A stretch of 52,323 nt of DNA from Mycobacteriales bacterium (GTDB lineage: Bacteria > Actinomycetota > Actinomycetes > JAFAQI01). A program made the translations under genes and the position numbers. Within the stretch, counting starts at the first letter, position 1, and every line of letters begins with the position of its first letter. The notes under the pieces are model-generated. The model did not search any database and was not told the origin of the DNA. It saw only the letters and a list, made by a program, of their open reading frames with translations. The stretch is taken from positions 1 through 52,323 of the forward strand of contig DASZRO010000062.1 in the NCBI GenBank assembly GCA_035550055.1. Reading direction: 5' to 3'. Shown here piece by piece: positions 1-8,144 of the stretch.

Positions 1-948
1 TGCCAGCTCACCGCGCTCTGGGTGGACGAGGCGAGCGGCCGGTTCGAGACGATGCGCACGATCGCGCCGCCGGTGGGACGCGGCTGGGAGTGGATGACCG
101 GCGGCTACGACTGGGACGCGGAGCTGGCCCAGCTGCCGGAATGGCTCGCCGAGAAGTCGACCGCGCCGTCGGTCGAACCCGGCCGGTACGACCTCGTCAT
201 CGACCCGTCGAACCTCTGGCTGACCATCCACGAGTCCATCGGTCACGCCACCGAACTCGACCGCGCCCTCGGCTACGAGGCGAACTACGCCGGGACCTCG
301 TTCGCCACGCCCGACAAGCTGAACAACCTTCGGTACGGCACCGAGCTGATGCACGTCACCGGAGACCGGCAGGTCGACAACGGGCTGTCCACGATCGGCT
401 TCGACGACGAAGGCGTCGCAGGTCAGACCTGGGACCTGGTCAAGGACGGCATCCTCGTCGGCTACCAGCTCGACCGTCGGACCGCGGCGCTGTCGGGCTA
501 CGACCGCTCGAACGGGTGCGCGTTCGCCGACTCCCCGCTGCACGTCCCGATCCAGCGCATGGCCAACGTGTCGCTGCAACCCGTCGCCGACGGTCCCTCC
601 ACCGACGACCTGATCGCCGGCATCGAGGACGGGCTCTACGTCGTCGGTGACAAGTCGTGGAGCATCGACATGCAGCGCTACAACTTCCAGTTCACCGGTC
701 AGCGCTTCCATCGCATCAAGAACGGCCGCCTGGCCGGTCAGGTCCGCGACGCGGCGTACCAGTCGATGACGACCGACTTCTGGGGATCGATGTCGGCGGT
801 CGGCGGACCACAGACCTACGTCCTCGGCGGCGCGTTCAACTGCGGCAAGGGCCAGCCGGGGCAGGTGGCCGCGGTCAGCCACGGTTGTCCGGCCGCGCGG
901 TTCGACCATGTGCGCATTCTCAACGCGACGCAGGAGGCCGGACGCTGA
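1..948 (+). CDS. tldD: TldD family metalloprotease, 5' truncated by window edge
   Basis: Open from the first base and read in frame into a complete C-terminal part, so the true start lies upstream of the window; the GTG at 22 is only an internal in-frame codon. The metal-binding motif HESIGH (HExxxH, bases 229-246) followed by ATELDR is the hallmark of TldD/PmbA peptidases. TldD normally pairs with TldE (PmbA) as a heterodimeric zinc protease that degrades unfolded or modified peptides; TldD carries the metal site. The stop codon overlaps the start of the next gene by one base (TGATG), which fits translational coupling of the two subunits. The family is clear; the natural substrate here is unknown. 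Confidence 0.93.
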   Translation, partial: CQLTALWVDEASGRFETMRTIAPPVGRGWEWMTGGYDWDAELAQLPEWLAEKSTAPSVEPGRYDLVIDPSNLWLTIHESIGHATELDRALGYEANYAGTSFATPDKLNNLRYGTELMHVTGDRQVDNGLSTIGFDDEGVAGQTWDLVKDGILVGYQLDRRTAALSGYDRSNGCAFADSPLHVPIQRMANVSLQPVADGPSTDDLIAGIEDGLYVVGDKSWSIDMQRYNFQFTGQRFHRIKNGRLAGQVRDAAYQSMTTDFWGSMSAVGGPQTYVLGGAFNCGKGQPGQVAAVSHGCPAARFDHVRILNATQEAGR

Positions 949-2333
949 TGGCGCTCACTCCCCAAGACGCCGTCGAGCGGGCCCTTGCAACCTCGGCGGC
1001 CGATGGCTGCACCGTCATCGCCAACCATGACGCGACGAGCAATCTCCGCTGGGCGAACAACACCTTGACGACCAACGGCGTCACCGAGTCGCTCGGCGTG
1101 ACAGTGGTCTCCACGGTCGAAGGACCCGACGGGTCGCGTGCGGCTTCGGTCAGTCGCAACACGACGTCGGCCGAGGAGATCGAAGACCTGGTGCGTGAAG
1201 CCGACGCGGCGGCACGCGCGTCGTCGGTCGCCGACGACGCGGCGCCACTCATCGAAGGCGGTGACGCCGCGGACTGGGACGCCGAGCCGGTCGAGGCGCC
1301 GGTCGCTGCGCTCGGCGGAATCGCCGAGTGGCTGGGTGAGATCTTCGGGGCGGCAAGTTCGGCCGGGCAGGGCCGTTACGGCTACGCCGAGCATTCCGTC
1401 GTCACGACGTACCTGGGCTCCTCGACCGGGCTGCGTCGGCGACACGCCCAGCCGGCCGTGCGGCTCGAGCTCACGGGACGCAGCGACGACGGCAAGCGAT
1501 CGGCGTGGAGCGGGCAAGGCGCGGCGGACGTAGGCGCGATCGATCTCGCCGCGATCGAGGCGGACGTCGCGACGCGGCTGGCGTGGGGTGAGCGGCAGCT
1601 CGCCCTCGACGCGGGTCGCTATTCGACGATTCTGCCGCCGTCCGCGGTAGCCGACCTGCTGATCTATGCCTACTGGAGCGCAGGCGCCCTCGACGCCCAT
1701 GAAGGACAGTCGGTGTTCTCCCGGCCGGGCGGTGGCACGCAGGTGGGACAACGACTGTCCGACGTCCCGCTGACGTTGCGCAGCGACCCGTCGATGCCGG
1801 GACAGGAGTGCTCGCCGTTCGTCGTCGCAGGAGCGTCGAGCCGGATGGCCTCGGTCTATGACAACGGCGCCGCAATCGAAGCGACCGACTGGATCCGCGA
1901 CGGCAGCCTGGAGGCGCTGATCCAGACGCGGCACTCGGCTGCGGTCACCGGGTTGCCGTTCACACCCGGCGCGGACAACCTCGAGCTCAGCGCACCCGAC
2001 ACGACGGCCTCCGTCGCCGACCTCGTCGCGTCGACCGAGCGCGGCCTGTTGCTGACCTGCTTGTGGTACATCCGCGAGGTGGACCCGCAGACCTTGCTGC
2101 TCACCGGCCTGACGCGCGACGGTGTGTTCCTGGTCGAAGGCGGCGAAGTGATCGCAGCGGTGAACAACTTCCGCTTCAACGAGAGCCCGGTCGGCATGCT
2201 CCGGCGCATCGCCGAAGTCGGGCGAACCGAGCCGACGTTGGCGCGCGAGTGGGGCGACTACTTCACCCGCACCCGGATGCCGGCGTTGCGGATCGCGGAC
2301 TTCAACATGAGCACGGTCTCGCAGGCGTCCTAG
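948..2333 (+). CDS. tldE: TldE/PmbA family protein, TldD partner
   Basis: About 461 residues from ATG at 948, which overlaps the tldD stop by one base. The protein begins MALTPQDAVERAL and has the PmbA/TldE fold, with no HExxxH motif, as expected for the non-metal subunit. C-terminal family features include the GLTRDGVFLVEGGEV region near residue 385 and NNFRFNES just after it. It probably forms the TldD-TldE protease with the product of the preceding gene. It ends 18 bp before the convergent dodecin gene, so the two transcripts meet there. The ORF is also open upstream of 948, but that part is only a shadow of tldD. Confidence 0.93.
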   Translation: MALTPQDAVERALATSAADGCTVIANHDATSNLRWANNTLTTNGVTESLGVTVVSTVEGPDGSRAASVSRNTTSAEEIEDLVREADAAARASSVADDAAPLIEGGDAADWDAEPVEAPVAALGGIAEWLGEIFGAASSAGQGRYGYAEHSVVTTYLGSSTGLRRRHAQPAVRLELTGRSDDGKRSAWSGQGAADVGAIDLAAIEADVATRLAWGERQLALDAGRYSTILPPSAVADLLIYAYWSAGALDAHEGQSVFSRPGGGTQVGQRLSDVPLTLRSDPSMPGQECSPFVVAGASSRMASVYDNGAAIEATDWIRDGSLEALIQTRHSAAVTGLPFTPGADNLELSAPDTTASVADLVASTERGLLLTCLWYIREVDPQTLLLTGLTRDGVFLVEGGEVIAAVNNFRFNESPVGMLRRIAEVGRTEPTLAREWGDYFTRTRMPALRIADFNMSTVSQAS

Positions 2334-2351
2334 GCGGCCGACGCAGCGCGG

Positions 2352-2558
2352 CTACTCGATGCGGAAGCCGACCTTCATCTGCACCTGGAAGTGAGCGACC
2401 GCGCCGTCCTTGAGCTGTCCGCGAACCGACTGGACCTCGAACCAGTCGAGATTGCGCACGGTCTGCGCCGCTTTCGCGATCCCGTTGCGGATCGCCGCCT
2501 CGAGACTGTCCGGGCTGGTGCCGACGATCTCACTGATGCCGTACGTCTGGTCAGCCAC
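2352..2558 (-). CDS. Dodecin family flavin-binding protein
   Basis: A 68-residue protein starting at GTG 2558 (VADQTYGISEIVGTSPDS), preceded at proper spacing by the Shine-Dalgarno-like AAAGGA; a longer reading to 2588 adds ten atypical residues. Size and motifs fit dodecin: the N-terminal EIVGTS strand, a central helix (LEAAIRNGIAKAAQTVRNL), the WFEV segment and a final strand ending KVGFRIE. Dodecins form hollow dodecamers that store or buffer flavin or coenzyme A. It is monocistronic and convergent with tldE. The gene is well supported; the ligand is inferred from the family only. Confidence 0.88.
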   Translation of the reverse strand: MADQTYGISEIVGTSPDSLEAAIRNGIAKAAQTVRNLDWFEVQSVRGQLKDGAVAHFQVQMKVGFRIE

Positions 2559-2706
2559 GGCGGTTCCTTTCTCTAGGCAAACAGCCACTTTTCACTGCGA
2601 CGACCGTACCTATGGACGGAACGTGTCTCTGTTTGGCACCCTGATCGCCAGCGCCTGGGCGGATCCGAGATTCGCGGGGGAACAGCGCACAGACGCTCCC
2701 GGACGC

Positions 2707-2742
2707 GGTGCCGGGCGGCTGCCCCCGTGGCTGCCCGGCACC
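2707..2742 (-). terminator. GC-rich hairpin downstream of the crp/fnr-like gene
   Basis: GGTGCCGGGC (2707-2716) pairs perfectly with GCCCGGCACC (2733-2742) around a 16-base loop. It lies 26 bases past the stop of the minus-strand regulator gene. There is no clear U-tract, as is usual for high-GC actinomycete terminators. The rest of 2559-2768 holds only the promoter side of the dodecin gene; no further ORF was found there. Confidence 0.55.
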
Positions 2743-2768
2743 GCCCGGCAATCGACGCGGGGGGCGTC

Positions 2769-3494
2769 TCAGGCCACGCCGGCGCGGCCCCGCAAGCCTG
2801 CCAGGTCGGTGATCACGATCGTTCGGCCGTCGACGTGGATCAGCCCGCGGGCGACGAAGGACGACAGTGCCGCGTTGACGCTCTGCCTGCTCCCGCCGGC
2901 GAGGTCGGCGAGCTTGCCCTGCGTCAGCGACACCACCGGCAGCCCGCCGTGAGCCGCCGACCCGTCGTGGTTGTCGACGAGCCGGAGCAAGGTCTTGGCC
3001 ACCCGAGCAGGCAGGTCGAGCAGCCCATCGTCGGCGACCTGGTCACTGAGCCGGCGGATGGTTCGCCCGAGCTCGCGCACCACCCCGTCGATCAGCCGCG
3101 GGTCGCGGGACAACAGACTCAGGAACGCCGTGCGCGAGATCGCGAACACCTCGCTGACCTCGAGCGCTTCGATCGACGCCGATCGCGGCCGGTTGTCGAG
3201 AAGCGCGAGCTCGCCGAACGACCCGGGAGCTTCGATCACGTGAAGCGCTCGATGCCCTCCGGTCCGCGCCTCGCGCTTGACGAGGACGCAGCCGCGCGCC
3301 ACGACGTACAAGCCGTCGCCCTCGGTGCCCTGCTGGATGATCAGGGAGCCGCGCGGGTACACCTTGCGCTCGGCCGCGGTCGCGATCGACTCGAGCTGCG
3401 GTTCCGGCAGCCGGCTGAACATCGGCACCGACCCGAACAGCGTGATCAGCTCGGCTCTCGTCCACTCCCGCCGGCTTGCGGTTGCCCTGCCCAT
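2769..3494 (-). CDS. Crp/Fnr family transcriptional regulator
   Basis: 241 residues from ATG 3494, chosen because GGGGGG stands just upstream and the 15 residues before it look non-coding. The N-terminal half is a cyclic-nucleotide-binding beta roll: LFGSVPMFSRLPEPQLESI, then GSFGELALLDNRPRSASIEA, in which the GEL and RSA residues that hold cyclic nucleotide in Crp are kept. The C-terminal winged helix has LTQGKLADLAGGSRQSVNA, the usual Crp recognition-helix pattern. No iron-sulfur cysteine cluster like that of Fnr is visible, so a Crp-type ligand is more likely. It sits downstream of the siroheme synthase gene on the same strand with a 75-bp gap; a link to sulfur or nitrogen assimilation is only a guess. 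Confidence 0.9.
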   Translation of the reverse strand: MGRATASRREWTRAELITLFGSVPMFSRLPEPQLESIATAAERKVYPRGSLIIQQGTEGDGLYVVARGCVLVKREARTGGHRALHVIEAPGSFGELALLDNRPRSASIEALEVSEVFAISRTAFLSLLSRDPRLIDGVVRELGRTIRRLSDQVADDGLLDLPARVAKTLLRLVDNHDGSAAHGGLPVVSLTQGKLADLAGGSRQSVNAALSSFVARGLIHVDGRTIVITDLAGLRGRAGVA

Positions 3495-3569
3495 GACCCC
3501 CCGATGACACGATGCGGCCGCGGACAGCATCCCACGCAACCCGGGTGCCCGGGACGCGCCGCGGCCGGG

Positions 3570-4751
3570 CTAGGTGAGTCGAACGACGTCGCCGACGATG
3601 AGGACGGCGGGCGGCTTGACGCCCGCCGCTCTCGCGGCGCCGGCGAGGTCGGCGAGACGCGCCCGCACCACTCGCTGCTGCGGCAGGGAGGCGTTCTCGA
3701 CGACCGCGGCACCACAGTCCGGCGATCGCCCGCCTTCGATGAGAGTGGCCGCGATCGCCTCCAGGTTGCCCACCGCCATCAGCAGGACCAGGGTGGCGTT
3801 GGTCGCCGCAAGGGTTGCCCACTCCACGGTCGAGCGGGCATCGCCGGGTGGCACGTGACCGCTCGCGACCACGAACTGCTGGGTCGTCCCGCGCTCGGTG
3901 AGCGCAATGCCGGCGAGCGCGGCCGCGGCGGTCGCGCTGGTCACTCCCGGCACGACCTCCACCTCGACCCCGGCGGCGCGGCAGGCGTCGACCTCCTCGC
4001 TGCCCCGCCCGAGCACGAACGAGTCGCCACCCTTCAGCCGTACGACGCGCTGACCAGCCTGCGCTCGCGCGACGAGCAACGCGTTGATGTCGGCTTGCTC
4101 GGCGGCGTGGCCGCCCGGCGTCTTGCCGACGTCGACGACTTCGATCTGGGCGTCGAGGGAGCCGAGCAGGCCGGTCGGGCCGAGCCGATCGGTCACCACC
4201 ACATCGGCGTCCTGAAGTGCGCGAAGCCCCTTCACGGTGAGCAGGTCCGGGTCCCCCGGTCCCCCACCGACCAGCGTCACGCGGCCGGCGGCGCCGCGGT
4301 GCCGCCGAGGCGCGAGCGACCCACTGCGCAGACCGTTGCCGATCAGGTCCCGAAGCTCGGCCGCGCGCGCGGGGTCTCCGCTCGCCGACACCGCGACGGT
4401 CAGCTCGTCGACCTCCGCGACCGCGGGACGCCAGGCGGCGGAACTGGCGGCGTCGTCGGCGCGCACACACCACACGCCGCGGGCCTGCGCAGCCGTCGAG
4501 ACCTGCGCGTTCACGCCGGGGTCGTCGGTGCAGGCGAACACCAGCCACGCCCCGTCCACATCGCCGTCGGCGTACGCGCGCTCGCGTCGCTCCACCGCCA
4601 GGTCGGCGATCTCCGGCGAGATCGACGGCGCCACGACTACGACATCCGCGTGCGCGTCGACCAGCCCGCTGACCCGTCGCGACGCAACCCGGCCGCCCCC
4701 GACCACGACCACCCGGCGGCCGGTCAGGTCCAGAAAGATCGGGTAGCGCAC
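3570..4751 (-). CDS. cysG: Siroheme synthase: fused precorrin-2 dehydrogenase and uroporphyrinogen-III C-methyltransferase
   Basis: 393 residues from GTG 4751. Residues 1-140 resemble the SirC/CysG-N dehydrogenase-chelatase domain, with the NAD-binding VVVVGGGRVASRR near 14-26. From about 158 the SUMT methyltransferase domain follows: VGGGPGDPDLLTVKGL (161-176), then RLKGGDSFVLGRGSEE near 233-248, both binding S-adenosylmethionine and substrate. The product should make siroheme, the cofactor of sulfite and nitrite reductases, from uroporphyrinogen III. The start lies 40 bp after the upp stop, separated by a 14-bp tandem repeat, so it may be co-transcribed with the cytosine-salvage genes. The chelatase activity of the shortened N-domain is uncertain. 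Confidence 0.92.
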   Translation of the reverse strand: MRYPIFLDLTGRRVVVVGGGRVASRRVSGLVDAHADVVVVAPSISPEIADLAVERRERAYADGDVDGAWLVFACTDDPGVNAQVSTAAQARGVWCVRADDAASSAAWRPAVAEVDELTVAVSASGDPARAAELRDLIGNGLRSGSLAPRRHRGAAGRVTLVGGGPGDPDLLTVKGLRALQDADVVVTDRLGPTGLLGSLDAQIEVVDVGKTPGGHAAEQADINALLVARAQAGQRVVRLKGGDSFVLGRGSEEVDACRAAGVEVEVVPGVTSATAAAALAGIALTERGTTQQFVVASGHVPPGDARSTVEWATLAATNATLVLLMAVGNLEAIAATLIEGGRSPDCGAAVVENASLPQQRVVRARLADLAGAARAAGVKPPAVLIVGDVVRLT

Positions 4752-4759
4752 CGACCCAT

Positions 4760-4799
4760 GGTGTCAGGCGGACGGTGTCAGGCGGACGGTGTCAGGCGG
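4760..4799. repeat. 14-bp tandem repeat, about 2.9 copies, over the upp stop codon
   Basis: The unit GGTGTCAGGCGGAC occurs at 4760-4773 and 4774-4787 exactly, and a third nearly complete copy runs 4788-4799 before diverging. On the minus strand the first unit contains the last alanine codon and TGA of upp, and the other two fill the gap to cysG. It looks like slippage duplication of the upp 3' end. Confidence 0.9.
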
Positions 4800-5430
4800 G
4801 CGCGCTGCCGAACAGCCGGTCGCCGGCGTCCCCCAGGCCGGGGACGATGTAGGAGCGCTCGTCGAGCCGCTCGTCGACGGCGGCGACCACCAACGACACG
4901 TCGTCGGACGGAAACGCCGCACTGACCCGGGCGATCCCTTCCGGAGCGGCGAGCAGGCACACGCAGGTCACCGCTTCAGCGCCGCGGGCGAGCAGCGCCT
5001 CGACGACCGCGACCAGCGTGCCGCCGGTTGCCAGCATCGGGTCGAGCACGAAGACGTCGCGTCCCGCCGCATCGTCCGGCAGCCGGTCGGCGTACCAGGA
5101 CGGCTGGGCGGTCCGCTCGTCGCGCGCCAGCCCGGCGAAGCCGACCTCGGCGTCAGGGAGCAGCCGGATCAGACCGTCGAGCATGCCCACACCTGCCCGC
5201 AGCACGGGCACGACCAGCGGCGGCGGGGAGGTGAGCCGCACACCGGTGGTCCGTGCGATCGGGGTTGTGATCGCGACCGCCTCGACCGACACGGACCGGG
5301 TGGCCTCGTAGGCGAGCAACGTGACGAGGTCGTCGACGAGCCGGCGAAACACCGGCGTCGTGGTCTGCACGTCGCGCAGCGTCCCGAGCTTGGCGGCCAC
5401 CACCGGGTGGTCGACGACGGTCACCCTCAC
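4792..5430 (-). CDS. upp: Uracil phosphoribosyltransferase
   Basis: 212 residues from GTG 5430, with AAGGGG upstream as ribosome binding site. This is the usual length for Upp. The PRPP-binding loop DPMLATGGT is at about 130-138, preceded by [13 protein letters not shown] near 75-86, and the C-terminal uracil-binding segment [15 protein letters not shown] is intact. The enzyme converts uracil and PRPP to UMP. It starts 13 bp after the cytosine deaminase stop, making the last step of a permease-deaminase-Upp salvage operon. The stop lies in a small tandem repeat. Confidence 0.96.
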   Translation of the reverse strand: MRVTVVDHPVVAAKLGTLRDVQTTTPVFRRLVDDLVTLLAYEATRSVSVEAVAITTPIARTTGVRLTSPPPLVVPVLRAGVGMLDGLIRLLPDAEVGFAGLARDERTAQPSWYADRLPDDAAGRDVFVLDPMLATGGTLVAVVEALLARGAEAVTCVCLLAAPEGIARVSAAFPSDDVSLVVAAVDERLDERSYIVPGLGDAGDRLFGSAPA

Positions 5431-5443
5431 GACGGCAGCCCCT

Positions 5444-5908
5444 TCAGCTCTCCTCGCCGATGTCCTCGTTCCACAGCTTCGGGTTCGCGGCGATGAACTC
5501 TCGCATCAGCGTCTTGCACTCCTCGTCGTCGGCGACGACGACCTCGACCCCTCGTGACCGCAGGTGCTCCTCGGCGCCCACGAAGGTGACGTTCTCGCCG
5601 ACCACCACCCGCGGGATGCCGTAGAGCAGGATCGCGCCGCTGCACATGTCGCACGGCGACAACGTCGTGTACATCGTCGACCGCCGGTAGACGCTCGCCG
5701 GCTGGCGGCCGGCGTTCTCCAGCGCGTTCGTCTCCCCGTGGTGGATCGCGCTGCCGTGCTGCACCCGGCGGTTGTGACCGCCCGCCAGCAGCTGTCCGTC
5801 GGCGACCAGCGCGGCACCGATCGGGACCCCACCCTCCTCGCGGCCGGTGCGCGCCTCCGCGATGGCCGCGTCGAGCCAGCGCCGGTCGTCGTCGGAGAGC
5901 TCGGTCAC
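5444..5908 (-). CDS. Yeast-type cytosine deaminase (Fcy1-like)
   Basis: 154 residues from GTG 5908; this GTG overlaps the permease stop (GTGA), so the ORF extension further upstream is a shadow. It is a CDA-fold deaminase with zinc and proton-shuttle residues HGE (H57, E59) and PCDMC (C86, C89). Beyond the shared motifs it keeps Fcy1 signatures: [46 protein letters not shown] and the C-terminal WNEDIGE that closes over the active site in yeast. Cytosine is therefore the best substrate guess, giving uracil for Upp next door. This differs from CodA, the amidohydrolase of E. coli. A guanine or tRNA adenosine deaminase is less likely because of the short length and the C-terminus. Confidence 0.9.
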   Translation of the reverse strand: MTELSDDDRRWLDAAIAEARTGREEGGVPIGAALVADGQLLAGGHNRRVQHGSAIHHGETNALENAGRQPASVYRRSTMYTTLSPCDMCSGAILLYGIPRVVVGENVTFVGAEEHLRSRGVEVVVADDEECKTLMREFIAANPKLWNEDIGEES

Positions 5909-7323
5909 GTCGCCGCGGTTGCCTTCGTCCGGCCGAGACCGGCCTGGTAGAGCACGAAGTAGACGACGGCGGCGAGCACGAACCCGACCTCCGGGGTGAG
6001 GTCGCCGAGGTTCGGGTGGTTGCGTACGACGTAGCCCATGAACTCGGTCTGGTTCGAGAACAGCAGGATCGAGACGGCGCCGCCGACCGCCATGGCGATC
6101 GGTCCTGCCCAGCTCGTGTGCCGGTGGTCGTAGAGCAGATCCGCGTGGTTGCCGCGCCGGAGCACCTGGTCCACGAACACCACGGCCAGCCACGGGGCGA
6201 TCCAGTACGCGATGACCAGAAGGAAGTTGTTGTACTTCTCGGCCGCGTCGTGGAGGCCGGTCCACGCGACGATGAAGCCGGCGACGCCGAACACGCCGGC
6301 GATCATCGCGCGCCGCAGCTTCAACGGGATCTTGAAGCCGAGGGTGTTGAACGAGATCGAGCCCGAGTAGATGTTGATCGCGTTCGCCGCGACCGCCCCC
6401 AGCGCGATCGCGATCAGGGTGAAGTCGGCGATGCCGGTCGGCAGCGGGTTGGTGAACTGGCTCGTCGGCGAGTCTCCCTTCGCGCCGATCGTCGCCGAGG
6501 CGGCGCCGATGATCTCCAGCGCGATGCAGGACAGCGCCACGCCGAACCCGGCCCACCAGCCGGTCGCCGCCTTGGAGGTCTTCGGGTCGAAGTAGCGGGT
6601 GTAGTCGCTCGCGTAGGGGTTCCACCCGCACGCGTATCCGAACGTGGCCGCGGTCGCCAGCGTGAAGCCGCCGTACGTGCCGTAGCCGCCGGCACCCTGA
6701 CCGCCGTAGTGACCCTTGGAGAACGTGTAGATCCCGGCGAGGACGAAGGCGACCAGCAGGATCGGAAACGCGAGCTTCTCGAACAGATGCACCAGGTTGT
6801 GCCCGTACAGCGCGATCGCGATCTGCGCTGCGACGATGATCAGCAGGCAAAGCACCTTGTTCCAGTGCAACAACGTGTTGAGCGCCAGCGCACCCGACAC
6901 GCTGTTGACCGCGAACCAGCCGACGCCCGCGATCAGCGCGTTGATACCCGCCGGCAGGATGTTGCCCCAGTAGCCGAACGAGATCCGGGACAGCACCATC
7001 TGCGGTACGCCGTACTGCGGGCCCTGGGCGGACAGCCCGGCGTGGGTGATCGACCCCAGGACGGTGCCGAGGACGATCGCGCCGACGGACTGGCTGAAGC
7101 TCAGGCCGAAGAACTCGATGCAGATCACGCCGACGAAGACGGTCGCGAACTCGAAGTTCGGCGACATCCAGGTCCAGAACAGGTTGAGCGGCTTGCCGTG
7201 CCGCTCGGCGAGCGGAATGAACTCCGCGCCGCCAGGCTCGATGACGGCGACCTTCTCGCCGTAGTCGCCTTCCCGGATCTCGGTGTTGGCCGCGAGCCCG
7301 GCCTCGTCTTGAACCGTCGTCAT
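5905..7323 (-). CDS. NCS1 family nucleobase:cation symporter, likely cytosine/purine permease
   Basis: 472 residues from ATG 7323, with GGGAGGG ten bases upstream. About 12 membrane segments follow an N-terminal cytoplasmic tail. NCS1 features include NLFWTWMSPNFEF near 50-60, GYWGNILPAGINALIAGVGW in the substrate region and GYACGWNPYASDYTRYF in the middle. It should import a nucleobase driven by a cation gradient. Its stop overlaps the deaminase start and upp follows, so cytosine is the most sensible substrate. Allantoin or hydantoin NCS1 relatives are possible alternatives but do not fit the operon. Confidence 0.92.
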   Translation of the reverse strand: MTTVQDEAGLAANTEIREGDYGEKVAVIEPGGAEFIPLAERHGKPLNLFWTWMSPNFEFATVFVGVICIEFFGLSFSQSVGAIVLGTVLGSITHAGLSAQGPQYGVPQMVLSRISFGYWGNILPAGINALIAGVGWFAVNSVSGALALNTLLHWNKVLCLLIIVAAQIAIALYGHNLVHLFEKLAFPILLVAFVLAGIYTFSKGHYGGQGAGGYGTYGGFTLATAATFGYACGWNPYASDYTRYFDPKTSKAATGWWAGFGVALSCIALEIIGAASATIGAKGDSPTSQFTNPLPTGIADFTLIAIALGAVAANAINIYSGSISFNTLGFKIPLKLRRAMIAGVFGVAGFIVAWTGLHDAAEKYNNFLLVIAYWIAPWLAVVFVDQVLRRGNHADLLYDHRHTSWAGPIAMAVGGAVSILLFSNQTEFMGYVVRNHPNLGDLTPEVGFVLAAVVYFVLYQAGLGRTKATAAT

Positions 7324-7410
7324 CTGCTGGATGCCCTCCCGGTCGTGGTGGTCGGGATGCTAACCATCGAACGCGTCGTGGATGTCACATGCCGAGCTGC
7401 CACGCCGTGT

Positions 7411-7439
7411 CCCGTTACAGCCGACGCAGGTGTGACGGG
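7411..7439. promoter_or_regulatory. Inverted repeat in the divergent region before the permease
   Basis: CCCGTTACA (7411-7419) and TGTGACGGG (7431-7439) form a 9-bp stem with one mismatch that becomes G-U in RNA. It lies about 90 bp upstream of the permease start. The same 195-bp region (7324-7518) also holds GCCGG-TAAT-CCGGC (7455-7468) and three CAGGTG boxes (7427, 7483, 7494), two of them as TCAGGTG spaced 11 bp apart. These could be operator sites for either divergent gene. No promoter hexamers stand out. Confidence 0.35.
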
Positions 7440-7518
7440 TGGGGCAGGACAGCTGCCGGTAATCCGGCGGCCATCTGGTTTTCAGGTGCGACTCAGGTGG
7501 GCAGAGCAAGGTCAGGCC

Positions 7519-7725
7519 ATGAGTACATCGACGGCGCGAGCACAGCGCGGCGAGTCCCGCCGCGAGACGTTGCTGACCGACTTCACGCTCGCCCCTCTCA
7601 CGCCCCAGGAGCGGCGGCGTGCCGCGCTGACGGTCTGCCGCGGTTCCGAGACCGTCGACGAGGCGCGCGAGCTGCTCAGCGCCCTCGGCCTGCTCGACGA
7701 CGCGGCCATCCGGGGCGCGGCGTAG
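7519..7725 (+). CDS. Small hypothetical protein (68 aa)
   Basis: ATG at 7519 with AAGG eight bases upstream; 68 residues, no membrane segment and no cysteine cluster. The N-terminus is basic and Ser/Thr/Arg rich (MSTSTARAQRGESRRE); the rest should form short helices, with RRRAALTVCRG and DEARELLSALGLL. The C-terminal pattern resembles small helical proteins common in actinomycetes, but no function is recognised. It is divergent from the permease and ends 6 bp before the convergent lipoprotein gene. Reading-frame codon use looks normal for this genome. Confidence 0.65.
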   Translation: MSTSTARAQRGESRRETLLTDFTLAPLTPQERRRAALTVCRGSETVDEARELLSALGLLDDAAIRGAA

Positions 7726-7731
7726 CCGCCG

Positions 7732-8094
7732 CTAGTCGGTGAGGTCGGGGATGTCGACGCCCGCGATCCCCGGCTGCTTGTTCATGCAGTCCTCGACCTC
7801 CGCGATCTCCTTGTCGTTGGCGTGATCGATCCGGAAGCGCACGTCCCCGACGAGATCCGCGGTCGGGCCACTCGTGTCGAACGGCTCGGGCACCGCCTCC
7901 GGCGTCACGTGCTCGCACGCGGTCAGCGCCGCCTTGTGCTCGGCCTGCGTCGCATTGGGCGAGAAGTAGAAGACCAGCTCCCGCTTGGTCAGCGCCGAGG
8001 TGTTGCACCCCGCCAGCGCCAGCGTCGTACCGGCGGCGAGCGCGGCGACCAGCAACCGTCGTACTCCCTGTGGCGCCGCGTGGGACGCGACCAT
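7732..8094 (-). CDS. Small putative lipoprotein of unknown function
   Basis: 120 residues from ATG 8094, which has a strong AGGAGG site seven bases upstream. A basic N-terminus and hydrophobic stretch (RRLLVAALAAGTTLALAGC) end in the lipobox LAGC, so the protein should be lipidated and anchored outside the membrane. The mature part has two further cysteines (in LTACEH and EDCMNKQPG) that could form a disulfide, and ends in DIPDLTD. No enzyme motif was seen. It is divergent from the GH15 gene, with 50 bp between the starts. Confidence 0.8.
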   Translation of the reverse strand: MVASHAAPQGVRRLLVAALAAGTTLALAGCNTSALTKRELVFYFSPNATQAEHKAALTACEHVTPEAVPEPFDTSGPTADLVGDVRFRIDHANDKEIAEVEDCMNKQPGIAGVDIPDLTD

Positions 8095-8144
8095 CACCGA
8101 AACCTCCTGGTGCAGCACACCCCGGCGTCTGTCAGCCTACGGGC

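Noticed and set aside
2727-4925. A 732-codon plus-strand frame opposite crp and cysG
   Set aside because: No family motif; the opposite strand has clear regulator and siroheme synthase genes.
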